DNA of 64,000 nt, taken from Labia minor. Taxonomy: Eukaryota > Arthropoda > Insecta > Dermaptera > Spongiphoridae. Positions within the stretch are counted from its first letter, which is position 1, and every line of letters starts with the position of its first letter. Location of the stretch: contig OY720345.1 of NCBI GenBank assembly GCA_963082975.1, positions 59,006,528-59,070,527 of the forward strand, read 5' to 3'. The position numbers were made by a program, and so were the translations under genes. The notes beneath the pieces are model-generated. The model saw only the letters and a program-made list of their open reading frames with translations, had not been told where the DNA came from and ran no database searches. Positions 35,019 to 46,350 of the stretch are shown piece after piece.

Positions 35019-35499
35019 TTTAAATTTTGTAAATACTAAAATTGATTTTATAAAAAAGAACAGAATATATTAAATAGAGATCCCTGATTTTTTATTTTTT
35101 TGTTAGATTCTTCTTTTAATCTGATGAAAGAGGGGCGGGCTTTCCTACGATATAGACACACCGTAAAGCGTGAAGAATACTAAAATAGAGAAAAGAAAAA
35201 CTACCTAAACAAATTTGGGGGCGGGCTTAATATGAGAATTCAGTTAAATTTAATGGAACCAATTCTAAAATTGGCTTTTTTTAAAAAAAAAAACTCAAAT
35301 AGAAAATAACTTTATATTAATTATTACTTAACTGAATTCAGTGGAGAATAGAAAAGTTTTACTAATGGTTGACTCATGTATGGATTAGTAATCCCGAGTT
35401 AGTCCAAGATATGCCCCTGGGATGATTAATTGACAGGTATTATTTTTTCCACATAAACCTTTCTTAACCACTACAATTTATTATATAACTTAAAAAAAA
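35019..35499. other. AT-rich sequence, unassigned
   Basis: Two gggcgggct boxes (about 35133-35141 and 35219-35227) stand out, but no element structure is apparent. Confidence 0.35.
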
Positions 35500-36130
35500 A
35501 ATGTTACTAGATATTATTGTACTTTATATAGAGATGTTTTTTAATGCCGTTGTTCGAGATGGCTCTGCATACAGAACACTAATCAAGAAATGTCTCCCGT
35601 ATATCATAAAGCAATGAAAAAAAAGTCAGCTTTGGGTGAATTGTAGCCGTATTTGTCTTTATCTCTGTATGTCAGCATGTGGATGCGAAATAGCTTCGAT
35701 GGGCAACAAATGATCCTTAAGCCTTTCGATTGGCTTGTGTCTGTGTGAAGGAAAATAACTTCGCGACTTGCTTCTTAATCAGTAGCGGGGTACGTGTACC
35801 ATGAAGCTAACATTCAATTGAAAAACAAAGACGAACCATTACAACAACGGGCCTATTATTTTGTTTTGTCTTTCAGTGTAACCAAAAATGCTGAAAAATA
35901 GAACAACCTTGAAAGATTGGTAACAAAGAAAACAAAGCGAGTCAAATTCCTCCTTTTAGAAGACAATTGAAAAATAAAAAGGAAGAGAAAGTAATCATTT
36001 TTGAATTTGAATTCATCTCGATCTATCTCTGTAAGCCGGAATGTTGTTATTCATCCATCTCTCCATCCTCCTCCATACAATTTCTTTTACATTTGTATTA
36101 AGCAATAATTAGTGATTAGGTGGGCGCATG
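35500..36130. other. Mixed-composition block, possible unique host sequence
   Basis: Balanced composition without repeat partners in the window. An acceptor-like ttttgtctttcag lies at about 35865-35877. Short frames are open on the plus strand (for example NSFDGQQMILKPFDWLVSV at about 35690-35746), but none has matching splice signals on both sides. It may be untranslated exon, regulatory or decayed sequence. Confidence 0.3.
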
Positions 36131-36413
36131 ACATTTTTCTCAATTGGGACACTCGGATAATAAAGGAAATAATATATATAAATACATATTTAGAAAAATT
36201 AATATTAATAATTTAATAATTAATATTTGAAATAATCAGTTTTATAACAAACTAATAAAGAATTTTATTCTAATTAAATTGATGGAAATTATTTTTGACC
36301 AATCAAAAATTACTTTAAGAATGAATGGATGGATGATACCCACTTTTTACAAAAATTAGTTTTTTTTTAATTCTTTTCAGATTATTTTTATAAAACATCA
36401 AAACTTATAAAAA
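36131..36413. other. AT-rich spacer
   Basis: Nothing recognised. Confidence 0.4.
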
Positions 36414-37034
36414 ATAAGTTGACCTGTGGCCAGGTCCGAACCGACCGACGGTTTGAAGTAAATTAATTTCCAGCTACAGAAACAATTTTAAATAATTTTA
36501 ATATATTGATTAATGTAATCAAAAACAGATATCGATATAACATAAATATTTTTAATTTTATTTTATTTATAATATATATGTAAGACCAGGCTGTGACGTC
36601 ATGAATGGCTAATGACGACATATAATTTTAAATTAAGAAAAAACGGATAAAGATGATTTTTCTCGAGAATAAAACCAATACAAAGTGCATGATTCGTGGT
36701 GATATGTAAAAAATCTCCTCATGTGAAATTTGGTGTGAAAATAACCCTTCCCTTCCTATCGTCGATCGCTAATACTACCACTTTCGGTTTCCGGATTTGC
36801 ACCAAAAGTTGATCAATTCATCATACTGATGCATTAAGTAAATATACCAAATTTCATCAAAATCGGTTTAGCCGTTCAGGCTGTACACATCTATACGGAC
36901 GGACAGACGGACAGACATCATGCTAAAAATACTTTTTTCTGTTTAGAAAATGCATGATTGGTGGAGATATGTAAAAATCTCCACATGTGAAATTTGGTGT
37001 GAAAACAATACCTCCCTTACTATCGTCGGTCGGT
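36414..37034 (-). mobile_element. HINE-A element, full length, minus strand
   Basis: On the plus strand it opens with AAGTTGACCTGTGGCCAGGTC (3' hairpin) and the 3' arm complement ACCGACCGACG (36440-36450). It ends with the 5' arm complement CGTCGGTCGGT at 37024-37034. (GGAC)n microsatellite near 36897-36916. TGACGTCA at 36594-36601; the partner box is mutated, as is the ETS-like box (CACTTTCGGT). Its 5' end abuts a HINE-B end six bases further on. Confidence 0.88.
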
Positions 37035-37040
37035 AAAAAG

Positions 37041-37155
37041 CTGGAGTGTCTCCACTCGACTATCTCGCAAATTTGAATTGGATTAATTAACATATATTAT
37101 ATTTAAATTAAATATAATTAATTATAAATTAAAATTAATAAATAATATTTATTAA
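37041..37155 (-). mobile_element. HINE-B 3' end, truncated
   Basis: Only the hairpin end and the A/T-rich adjacent segment of HINE-B are present, breaking off in a (TA)n run at about 37152-37175. It directly adjoins a HINE-A copy. Confidence 0.75.
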
Positions 37156-37933
37156 TATATATATATATATATATGGAGAGGGTCCGAGGCACTCATGACT
37201 TTATCACTTATAAATAATTAAATTTAATATATATAATTAAAAACTCTTAGGCTATAAAATATCATAATATATAATCTATAACAACATAATATAAAATAAA
37301 AAATTGTTTCTAATGTAATTATAAAAGAAAATATGTATACATTTATAAATTATATATAGATTTTCTTTTTTCTAATGAAAAACATTCCTTAAATTATTTT
37401 CTTTATCAATTTAATTATTAATATATAAAAAATCAATGATATTATTTATTTTATAAATGCAGGAGGCAAACGGGCACAACCAAAATAATTCGATTGTTTA
37501 TATGATTGCATTGAAAAGCGATAAGCGACTCGGCCAATTCTTTGAAAAAGAATATTAAAATATTAAAATAAAATAAAAGAATTTTAGTATTCATTGAACA
37601 GTGAATAGAAAAAGACGCCAAAATTGCTGAGAGAACATTCTAACAGGTAATTAGCATCTATTATATTGTATATAGCCACTAATAATCCCATTTTAATTAT
37701 AAATATATTATATTATTAATTAATCATATTTATTCGTTTAATAAACTTCCTCTATGAATATATTTATTAATTATGATTGTAATATTATTTTTCATATTCA
37801 TAAACTCTAATTATATAAATACTTTATATACTTCAATTACTTTTTACAAGGTGAATTACAAATGATTTGTATTTAATATTCTTTGAATAATGAAGGAAAA
37901 ACTAAAATAAAAAAAATCTCTCTCTCTCTCTCT
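37156..37933. other. AT-rich sequence with microsatellites
   Basis: (TA)n at 37156-37175, short mixed-composition sequence near 37460-37530, and (TC)n at 37919-37935 touching the next element. Confidence 0.45.
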
Positions 37934-38205
37934 CTGGAATGTCTCCACTCGACTATCCCTATACTATATTGATTTGAATTAAATGACATATATTATATTT
38001 AAATTAAATTTAATTAATTATAAATTATAAATTAAAATTAATAAATAATATTTATTAAACCAGCACATGTTTGGCTCTTTGTTGATGGCACCACGTCACG
38101 TGTTGGCGCGTGAGATTTGCAGTGTTAAAAACTTAATTCTGGTACTTTCAGCGATTCAATCAAGCTGAAATTCTATATATAGCAGTTGTATACTGACGAA
38201 ATAGT
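37934..38205 (-). mobile_element. HINE-B element, internally deleted
   Basis: Runs from CTGGAATGTCTCCACTCG to GACGAAATAGT (degraded 5' arm) at about 38195-38205. The body includes the family's gtttggctctttgttgatgg box (38068-38087) but lacks microsatellite and core. Confidence 0.75.
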
Positions 38206-38436
38206 AAAAATTAATAGTGCCAACTTTCTTACTAATCAGGAATATTGTCAAAATAGTAATTGAAATCTTATTGAACTATAAAAATGTAAATTATAGTTTT
38301 ACGTCATTAATAATTAAAGATGGCGTAACACTAGTTTTACAAATAGTTCTATATGTGACAGTTGTGTAATATAAATTTAATTATTCTAAATAATAATTAT
38401 ATTTAATTTTTTAATTATATATTTAGTTTTAATTTA
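38206..38436. other. AT-rich spacer
   Basis: Nothing recognised. Confidence 0.4.
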
Positions 38437-38758
38437 TCTATCTATTTCTGTGACTCTAAGTAACTCGAAAGTTTTTGGTTGTAGAAAAAACATTCCTCCC
38501 AGTATCCCAATCCTAAGCTACACCGATCCAACTCCTATTTTCTCTCATCTCTCTTCCTTATCTTATCTCTTATCCCTTTTCTCATCTCTTCCTACATTGT
38601 CCACCCACCACGTCTTTGGTCTTCCAACCGGACGTTTCCCAAACGGGGTCTCTCTCAAATATATTTTTCCCTAATCCCCAGCTATGTGTCCGGCCCATCA
38701 CAACCTTCTTGATTTGATTACTATAACCATGTCTGGAGATGCATAGAGGTCATGCAAA
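38437..38758 (-). mobile_element. LINE 3' part, minus strand
   Basis: Starts with TATCTATCTATTTCTGTG (GATA tail complement), the aactcgaaagtttttgg box, the RWVDN complement (tgtccacccaccacg) and ends at gatgcatagaggtcatgca (LYAS region). Contains small duplications of the ctcttatc type. The plus-strand ORF at 38450 is antisense. Confidence 0.8.
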
Positions 38759-38800
38759 AGACATGTAGTTGTGGTACTAAAAGAATAGACAAAAAAAAAA

Positions 38801-39135
38801 ATAAGCTGTGACCAGGCACGGAACCGACCGACGATTTGAAATAAATTAATTTCCAAACAACATAATATACATAAAGTATAAAAAAAATATTTTTAAAAAC
38901 TTGAATTAAAATGACTAAATTATATAATCTTGGTTTTTATTTTTAGTTTAATTACTCGTTTATTAATTACTACTATATTTTAATTGAAAAATTTCCGACA
39001 ATGAATATAAAATTAATAGTTTGTAAATTACCATATCCGGTTTCCGGATATTCACCAAAAGTTGATAAATTCATACATATATTAAGTAAATATACCAAAT
39101 TTTATCAAAATCCTTTGAGTCTTTCAAACCGTCTT
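38801..39135 (-). mobile_element. Fragmented HINE-A copy
   Basis: Bases 38801-38855 match the HINE-A 3' end in reverse (tgaccaggcacggaaccgac). Bases 39030-39110 match its core in reverse (atccggtttccgg, ttcaccaaaagttgat, atataccaaatttt). The region between is mostly lost or replaced. The ORF at 39001 is incidental. Confidence 0.65.
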
Positions 39136-39575
39136 TTACATTGTGCGTGTAGGATGTTTTTTGGAATATCACCAGGAGCGAAATGTGGGGGTTCAAAATT
39201 AGGTGGGTAATTTACCACATGCGTAAATTTATTATAAATCAAATATAAATAAAACAAATTATGAGGCTATCTCTATAGTTTAATTTTCATGATTTTTTTC
39301 AAAGGGAGAACAAATTTGCTACGATAGCTGTGTGTCCATTAAAATAAAGCATTAATCTTGGTCAAGCGTAGGTATTTTTGATATTCGGTACATTTTTATG
39401 AATAACAAAACATTTAGCTATTATATTATTTTGTTATTTATTACGTTCTGCTCTAATTTATTATTTTCTTAAACATCTTCCTTTTTCTTATATTATTCAG
39501 GCAAATGACATTCAACATTTTACAAAAACAATTTCGCATTCAAAATCGAAACAATACTGTTTTGGGTGTCAATTG
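39136..39575. other. Unassigned sequence
   Basis: Mostly A/T-rich. Mixed-composition bases at 39140-39225. Bases from about 39490 may belong to the mariner relic that follows. Confidence 0.35.
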
Positions 39576-39745
39576 TTTCACTGACTGCATCATGTAAATT
39601 TAGAGCTGGAAATTTTGACCTTGAAAATGCCCCACGCTTCGGTTGACCTGCAGTAATCCAGGATGACGATTTGTAGGCCCTTGGAAGCTGAACCATTTCA
39701 AATTGTTCTTTGGATATTAGAAGAACTTAAAAATAATCATTCACC
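39576..39745 (+). pseudogene. mariner transposase relic (second HTH region)
   Basis: One plus-strand frame reads KFRAGNFDLENAPRFG, then, after a stop, PAVIQDDDL and, after further stops, TISNCSLDIRRT. This is the linker and second helix-turn-helix of a mariner transposase (compare FRTGNFDLANEPRGRPKS in the 14-kb element). The 14-kb element reads NDDLKV where this one reads QDDDL, so they are different lineages or well diverged. No terminal repeats were found. Confidence 0.75.
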
Positions 39746-40289
39746 TGCAATAAATGGTGTAAATCAGATTTTCAAATTTACCCTATAGTTATTATAATAA
39801 TTGTATTATAAAAATAAAATTTGTAGAAAATTACTCTTTTTTTCTCTAAATTAATTTGTCAATTGTGAACAAAATAATATTGTCTATTTAAATAAATATA
39901 AATACCATATTAATAAACATAAATGAAATTAAAAATGATCAATATTATAATAAATTATTAAATTATTCATGTTTATATTGAGAAGAGCAAATGTTGTATC
40001 CATTAAATCAGTAAAACATAATTATGATGTTAATCATTAATTGAACAATACTTTAGATACGTAGTTTTACTTTTATATAGCCGCTACCTTGAATTTTGTT
40101 CTACAAGATGTAAGAAAACAACATATTTGTACAATTTTTCATGTTTTAATGGGTTCATAAATATTGCCATTTGAATGCTAGAGAAGAAATAACATTTCGA
40201 TAATAGAACATGTGTTTTCCTGGAAAGGAAATAAAATCACAACAAAATAAATTACTATTATATTTACTTTTATTTTTCTACCTAGCAAG

Positions 40290-40327
<38 letters not shown>

Positions 40328-41389
40328 GTAACTTTAAGTATTTTTCATTACAAAAAAAAAAATATTACTTTGATCTATAAATAAAAATATAATTAAATTT
40401 TGAACAAAATCTACAAAAAAAAAACAAAACAAACTTGATATATAAACACTACTTATTATTTAGTTCTGATTTAAAAATAAATAATTTTAATTAATAGAAA
40501 TTAAAAAATCTTTTATTTAAAATATTATATTAGACTTATACTTTTTAATTTGTGTTTGAATATTAGTGATTATTTTTTTAATTAACATTATATATTACTT
40601 ATATATTTATATATATATATCAATTGGATTTGTTGCTGAATAATCTTATGTAGAAAGCAATGGTTTATTATTTTTTAAATTAAAACCTAAAAGGTATTCC
40701 AAAAATTCAATTCGAATAAAATTATACAAATGAAATAATAATAATAATAATTATGTGTGAGAAATTTTATTAATTTTAAATGGTAATTTAAGAAGTACTT
40801 AAAATATTTAAAATTTATACTGGAAGAGTTATTCAAGAATTTCTTGTCAAATAGAATGGAAGATAAATGTTATATATACAATATCTATAACTATATATAT
40901 ATCTACATATATATAGTATATATCTATATATTATAAGTTCAAAAACTAGTATTTTTGTAAAAATCCTTATTTGGCATATTTGATAAAATTATTTTTATCT
41001 ATTCATTATTATTATTATTATTATTTGGATCTTAGAAACAAAGGTCATTTATGCCGTAAGGAAACAATTAATCATATATATACCTAATTTGTATCATTCT
41101 CAACTAAGTGACCCTTTAAGAGAGAATTTAGTCTTCTTCACTGGGGCACAGCCAGGCAAACAGTAAATTACTGAATTTTGATCAATTCTAATGTCTCTGT
41201 CTTTACACTGCATGGAAAGATTATTTTCTTTCTTTTTTTAAGAAAATATGAAACTTTTTCTCTAATTTTTTATATTGATTTTAGAAAATGAAAGTAAAAT
41301 CAATTTTTCATACATAATGCGTGTATTGCTATTTCCTAGAACTTCCCTACATTATTCTTTTCTTTAAACCTGATTTTTTCGAGTTCTTG
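39746..41389. other. AT-rich sequence, nothing recognised
   Basis: A (AT)n run of 33 bases lies at 40289-40321 and other TA-rich stretches at 40598-40620 and 40877-40930. Mixed-composition bases at 41040-41200 hold no supported feature. Confidence 0.4.
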
Positions 41390-41427
41390 TCGCCCTCAAG
41401 CGTCTCAGCTACCTTTTTATACTATAC

Positions 41428-41465
41428 CTATCAGGGGACTAACTACACACTTTATCCCCTGATAG
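41428..41465. repeat. Perfect inverted repeat (10-bp stem)
   Basis: CTATCAGGGG (41428-41437) and CCCCTGATAG (41456-41465) form a perfect 10-bp stem around an 18-base loop. It lies at the downstream end (minus strand) of the 5S-derived repeat and may be its 3' hairpin. Confidence 0.6.
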
Positions 41466-41510
41466 TTGTTTGATCACTTACGCCAAGTTGACATGCCCGC
41501 CCCAAAACAA

Positions 41511-41695
41511 CCCGGTACCAGTCGCGCCCTATGTTGCCTAACTTCGACGACCAGGGGAGAGTCGGTACACTCAACAAGATATGCCCCCAGATCCACTTTT
41601 ATCTACCGTAAGGTTTACGCGCACGCGCTTCTTTATAACGGTCACCCGTCCCGGTATCAGCCGCACCCAATGTTGCTAAACTTTGACGATCATCA
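41511..41695 (-). pseudogene. Tandem pair of 5S rRNA-derived units
   Basis: On the minus strand, 41695-41639 reads gatcgtcaaagtttagcaac…ACGGGTGACCG, matching the 5S rRNA internal promoter region (GAAGTTAAGCA, then GGGTGACCG). A second unit, about 41611-41511, reads GGGGCATATCTTG..GAGTGTACCGACTCTC..CGAAGTTAGGCAAC..GGGCGCG, matching the first ~75 bases of 5S. The units are in the same orientation about 139 bp apart. Both are diverged, and the first is cut by HINE-B. They may be 5S pseudogenes or a 5S-headed SINE3-type repeat. The plus-strand ORF at 41466-41699 is antisense. Confidence 0.6.
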
Positions 41696-41706
41696 TTAAA
41701 AAAAAA

Positions 41707-42283
41707 TCTGGAGTGTCTCCACTCGACTATCTCGCAATTTGAATTGGATTAAATAACATATATTATATTTAAATTAAAAATTTCATTAATTATAAATAAT
41801 AAATTAAAATTAATAAATAATATTTATTAAACCAGCGCGTGTTTGGCTCTTTGTTGTTGGCACCACGTCACGTACTGGCGCCTGATTGCCAGTCAACGCG
41901 TTAAAAAATTACTTTCAGCGATTTAATCAAGCTAAAATTCTATATATAGCAGTTTTAAACAATTTTTAATCTTGTGGAAAAACTATCAAACATATCTCTT
42001 TAATTTTACGGTGAGTTTAGAGAAAAAAAATGAAAACGTGATAGGTACCCTTTTCAGGATGAGTTACATTTCTCAAAAGTTGATAGAAAACTACGAATTT
42101 TGAAAAATGCCTGTGTACCAAATTTCATGATTCTAGCTCAATCATTTTTTGAGTAATATTGTCTACATACACACATACACACACACAGACATTTTGCACA
42201 ACCTTAGTGAAAATGACTCAGGGACCTTCTAAACATCTAAAAACATCAAAATCTCGACATTGAAAATTTTCTGGCCAGATAGT
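41707..42283 (-). mobile_element. HINE-B element, near full length
   Basis: Reverse copy from TCTGGAGTGTCTCCACTCG to the 5' arm complement CCAGATAGT at 42275-42283. (CA)n microsatellite at about 42170-42189, core ccaaatttcatgattctagc at about 42118-42137. It interrupts the 5' side of the 5S-derived pair. Confidence 0.85.
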
Positions 42284-42290
42284 ATAAAAT

Positions 42291-42322
42291 GTGGCTCTAC
42301 AGAACTCGAAAGTTCTTGGCCA
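42291..42322 (-). mobile_element. LINE 3' tail only, minus strand
   Basis: gtggctctacagaactcgaaag followed by ttcttggcc: the complement of the last ~32 bases of the main LINE. Confidence 0.75.
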
Positions 42323-43954
42323 ATTAAAAAAGAATTGATGTATAGTAAAGATTTTAAAACGTATTGTTTATGCTATATTTAGGAATATAAAATTTCATTT
42401 TTTTAAGGATATAGAAATTAGAAGCCCCTTCAAATCATAAAAAAAACAAAGAAGAATATTGAAGATCTAATTTCAATATAATTTCTACAACCTAAGATGA
42501 ATTTATATATACATTATTTCTTATAATTTATCTTCAGTGTTTTTTTTGATAAATTTAGCTTGCCTTGATTTAAATAAAATTTAATTATATAATAATAAAC
42601 AATTTTTCAAATGAAATTCATACTAAGAAAGCAATTCTAAAATCATATTTTTTTTTTTATTCGAGAAAAACAAAACAGATTATATGGGTGGGATAAAGGA
42701 GTGGCAATGGGGGAATATATCTAAATGAGAATGTTGTTCGCACAGTGGAAACAAGAATTTTACACTCAGCTTAAAAGCTGGAGCCGACGTAAATCCATCC
42801 ATCCGATAAGCACCCTTTTTGGGAAAACGGGATAAAAGCAAGCGTCTGTTTCAGATATTTTATTTGTTGGTTTGCCAAATGAAAGGAAGAAAAAGTCAAC
42901 ATTTGAATATACTTGCTTATACGTAAATATATATATATATATATATATTATAGAATATGTCCTCAACATCACATTTATTTTTTCATCATTTATTACGAAT
43001 CAGACAATCTCCACTTCTTTTTCGTAGAAAAAATAAATAAACAAAAAACCTTCGATATACTTACTTTAAAAAAAAATTTTTTTTTATTCATCTTATTTCT
43101 CGTTCTACGCTTTTTCAAGTTTAGAAATTCTCTGTATACATAAAAAAAATTCTTATCATTTCACATCAGATTCTGCCCTAATTCAGTTGGAATTGAAAAG
43201 ATTTTTTAATTTTTTTTTTGTTTTTTGTTTATTCCCGTTATTTAGCAAATGAAACATTCGATTTACATTAATAATTTACAAGTTTTGCCAGAACAAGTAC
43301 AAGTATATGCTATTTATATCCATTCACTCAAACTTTTGACATTCAACATCAATTAAGTCTTCAATGTACGAGACTTGATGTCTACACAATGGTAGAGCAT
43401 TTAATAAATGAAACGAGGCTTTGTGGTTGCTATAAGCAACCCTTTACACATACCAACCCTTCTATTAGTAATCGAGAGGCGAAAATATAACAAATTTCAT
43501 AATTATGAAATATAAGTATCCACGTCAAACAAGAGGGAGGTCTTCTCTAGCTAATGAAGGTGGAAAGAATAAATGACATTTTTACTTTCAAGGGTGGGGG
43601 AAGGGGGAAAATAACTCGTTTACTTTATTATATGGATAGATCCGCCCTTCCTTTTCATTAAGTAAAAGGGTTTATACAATAAACAAACAAAAAAAAAAGG
43701 CCTGAAATATATTATAATAAAGTAAATTGATTTAATTAAAAATATGTTAATATATTTTATATATTTTTAGTTAAATTTGAGAATATTTTTCCCATTAAAT
43801 TTAACTCAAATTTTCTATTATCATAAAGGATCTATTTAAATGAACTTAAGTATAATTTCTAATATCTCAGTGTTTGGTTGTGTGTGTGTGTGAATTTATA
43901 CATTAATTACTGGAAACTCACTTAGGAAATTAATTTCCTAAATATTATTCTAAT
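42323..43954. other. AT-rich sequence, unassigned
   Basis: A (TA)n run lies at 42927-42950 and (GT)n at 43877-43890. Bases 42690-42900 and 43320-43640 are of mixed composition without repeat partners in the window. The ORFs at 42766-43143 cross the TA run and are not credible. Confidence 0.4.
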
Positions 43955-44190
43955 ATCTATCTCTGGGATGCTACTGAATTCGTTTTTATAAACAAACAAC
44001 CATAATCCTCCAAATATCCTTATTCCATCATCCATTTTATCAACTTTACCTTTATATTGCATGCTTGCCATTCACTGGTCTTTTCCCAATTGGTTTTGCC
44101 AAATATTATTCTAATTGTTTTACCCATGCGGGTCACGTGTCCCATCCATTCGAAATTCTATGATTTTAAGGATACATAGAGGTCATGGTA
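43955..44190 (-). mobile_element. LINE 3' part, minus strand
   Basis: tatctatctctgggatgct (tail complement), cataatcctccaaatatcc (WRNVV complement), then cccatgcgggtcacgtgtcc (RAGHVARMG complement) and the LYAS box at about 44168-44188. Diverged and truncated. Confidence 0.75.
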
Positions 44191-44419
44191 TTTCTAGTTC
44201 TTCACAAGTTGGCATTTGTATTTGCATTTTATTATTTTTAATTCATAATATTTTTAAATATACTTGATATAATTTAATATAATAAATTTTATTTATAATA
44301 TTTTTTTAAGACTAGTGCAATCCAAGTTGATTTCAACCATTTTTTATCTTTAATACATTTTATTATTGAAATTTTTAGGGTTTTTTTGGGGTTAGAATTT
44401 CATCCTAAGATACCTAGAT

Positions 44420-44434
44420 CAGGGCCGGACAACC
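44420..44434 (+). repeat. Possible hAT-type terminal repeat
   Basis: CAGGGCCGGACAACC resembles the left end of hAT-like MITEs such as those at 15271 and 28302. It runs directly into HINE-D, and no matching right end was found nearby. Confidence 0.35.
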
Positions 44435-44585
44435 TTTTTATAACGTTTTTCATAACTTCACTTGGAGTCTGTCTCTCTGTCTGTTCGCTCTTTTGACAAA
44501 TTGAAATCGGTTTTACATCGACTTTTTATTGAGATAGACTTTTGAAAATTTTATATAGATATTTCAATGGATTCCTAGAAAATAG
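44435..44585 (+). mobile_element. HINE-D element
   Basis: Same order as 9970-10128: TTTTTATAACG arm, (GTCT)n (about 44467-44488), a ttttgacaaattgaaatcgg core, TAGACTTTTGAAAATT and AGATATTTCAATG. The right arm is not preserved. Confidence 0.65.
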
Positions 44586-44848
44586 AAAATATATAATTGA
44601 ATTATAATTAATTAATTGTAATTAATTAGCGATTAATTACTTTTAGTAACTAACTCCTTTTGTATTGCTTCTTTTCTCTTCACTTTTTTTCAACGGATTT
44701 TTAAACATAAATATTGATTTCAGGATAGATTTTCATTTTGAACGTATTTAAAAAGATTCTAAGTCCAGGTTAGGTATACACCTGGGTTTAGGTTATAGAC
44801 AGGTTATAAATAGTTGTTATTTTATTTTAATTTTTAAAAATAATTATC
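44586..44848. other. AT-rich spacer
   Basis: A repeated aggttaggtatac/ggtttaggttatagac-type stretch lies at 44770-44805; nothing else was recognised. Confidence 0.35.
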
Positions 44849-44935
44849 ATGGCATGTTCTGCATATGGATGCACGAACCGACGTGGAAATAAAAGTAAAA
44901 GACAGCTAGGTGAAGAAGGCCGGCTCTACGTGTAA
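44849..44935 (+). pseudogene. THAP-type zinc-finger remnant
   Basis: A 28-codon frame begins MACSAYGCTNRRGNKSKRQ. The spacing C-X4-C followed by TNR is the start of a THAP finger, a DNA-binding module used by P-element transposases and by domesticated host proteins. The rest of the finger (the distal C-X2-H pair and the AVPTF motif) is absent: the frame stops after GRLYV. It is most likely the 5' remnant of a P-type transposon or the first exon of a THAP protein whose remainder lies elsewhere. Confidence 0.5.
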
Positions 44936-46169
44936 GCACTGGATGCGTCATTAATTAATAAATATATTTTTTGTTTTTATTTTATTTTTTGTAATCATTT
45001 TTCCATTAAATTAATGATAATTTCTTTTTTTAATTGACTAATCATCAGCATAATGAAGAGAATGATTGCCGCAACATTTAATTTTTTGTTATACATATAT
45101 GCATATCAAAACGGTCTGCAGTTCAAATAAAATAAAATTTAAAGAGTTTTTTCTTCATGAGGAAATTTTTGCTCACATAATTCTCCACAAAAAAGGCTGA
45201 TGATATATTAAGCTCATTGGGAAATATAATGTTTTGGTACATCCAAATTGGGGGCTATGGCGTCAAATAGGCGACATATTTTGTTCTCTATGTTCCCTCC
45301 CTACCTCCCTCGTTATCTGTTATATTTCCCATTAGTATTCTAAAAGCTTTGGTGTTGTGAGCATTGTTGAAACAAACATGAAACCAGGGTTGCCAATCCC
45401 TGTATGATAAAGTGGCGCCAAATTGAAATTCGTCTTTACTTCCTGGATATCCTTTTCTAATTAGATCCTTTCTTTAGGGGTTAAGATCTAAAATTAAATA
45501 AAATATATAAAAATAAATGAGTGTAGGGAAACTTTCGTAAATTATATAATTCCTCCTTCTTCCTTTAAATTGTTTATGCATAAAGAAATAATTCTTTAGT
45601 TTTATATTCTATCACTAAAACAAAGAAATTTTTTTACTTCATAAATTTATTTTGATTTTAATTATCTATTAAATATCTATAATATATATTATATATCTAT
45701 ATATAGGTGTATATATAGTATACATTTTTCTAAACCCTTTTTAATTTGTCATGTTTGCTATTAATTAATTGCTGGAGTAATACAAAACCGAGCCTATTTT
45801 AGAAGATATTTATTTTATATGTTTTTTGCCTGAGAGTAAAAGGGCTTCATTTTGATTGAAGAATAACAAACCTCAGGGGTAGTTGATTTTAAAAATGATT
45901 ATGAAAAAAACTCCTTACTAGAATTTCTATTAAAAGATTTATCTAAATTCCAGCTTGAAAACTAAGTGGGCTAATATTAATTTTTGAAAATAAATTTAAA
46001 AAATACTTTAAAATTTTAAATTTATCAAAATAATATTATCAATATTATATAAATGTTATTGGTTTATTATTTTAGCCGTTCAGTTGACTATTTAATGTTT
46101 AAGTTATTTATAACTTTAAGAATATTAAAATATTGCTAAAACTTAAAATACAGATAAGATAACAAGAAA
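44936..46169. other. AT-rich sequence with mixed-composition patch
   Basis: Bases 45180-45430 are mixed in composition and include CAGGG-ttgccaat-CCCTG, a short inverted repeat (45387-45404), perhaps a MITE end. The rest is A/T-rich. Confidence 0.35.
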
Positions 46170-46350
46170 GTGACAGGAGTAAATATCAAGAAATCCCATG
46201 ACCTGTATACATCCCCAAAAAATAATCAATAAAATGGATTTGATTGTGATCTAACATTTATACCAGAGGATGAGGTAAGGATTTGGAAGGAGGTTAGGAG
46301 AATATGGTTCCTGCTTTATCAAAACTTTTGAGAACCAAACATAGATGAAT
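46170..46350 (+). mobile_element. Degraded LINE fragment
   Basis: catgacctgtatacatcccc (HDLYTSP), aaggatttggaaggaggttagg and aaaacttttgagaacc keep the order of the main LINE's C-terminus and tail. Heavily diverged. Confidence 0.5.

Noticed and set aside
41466..41699. 77-codon plus-strand ORF
   Set aside because: Antisense of the 5S-derived pair.
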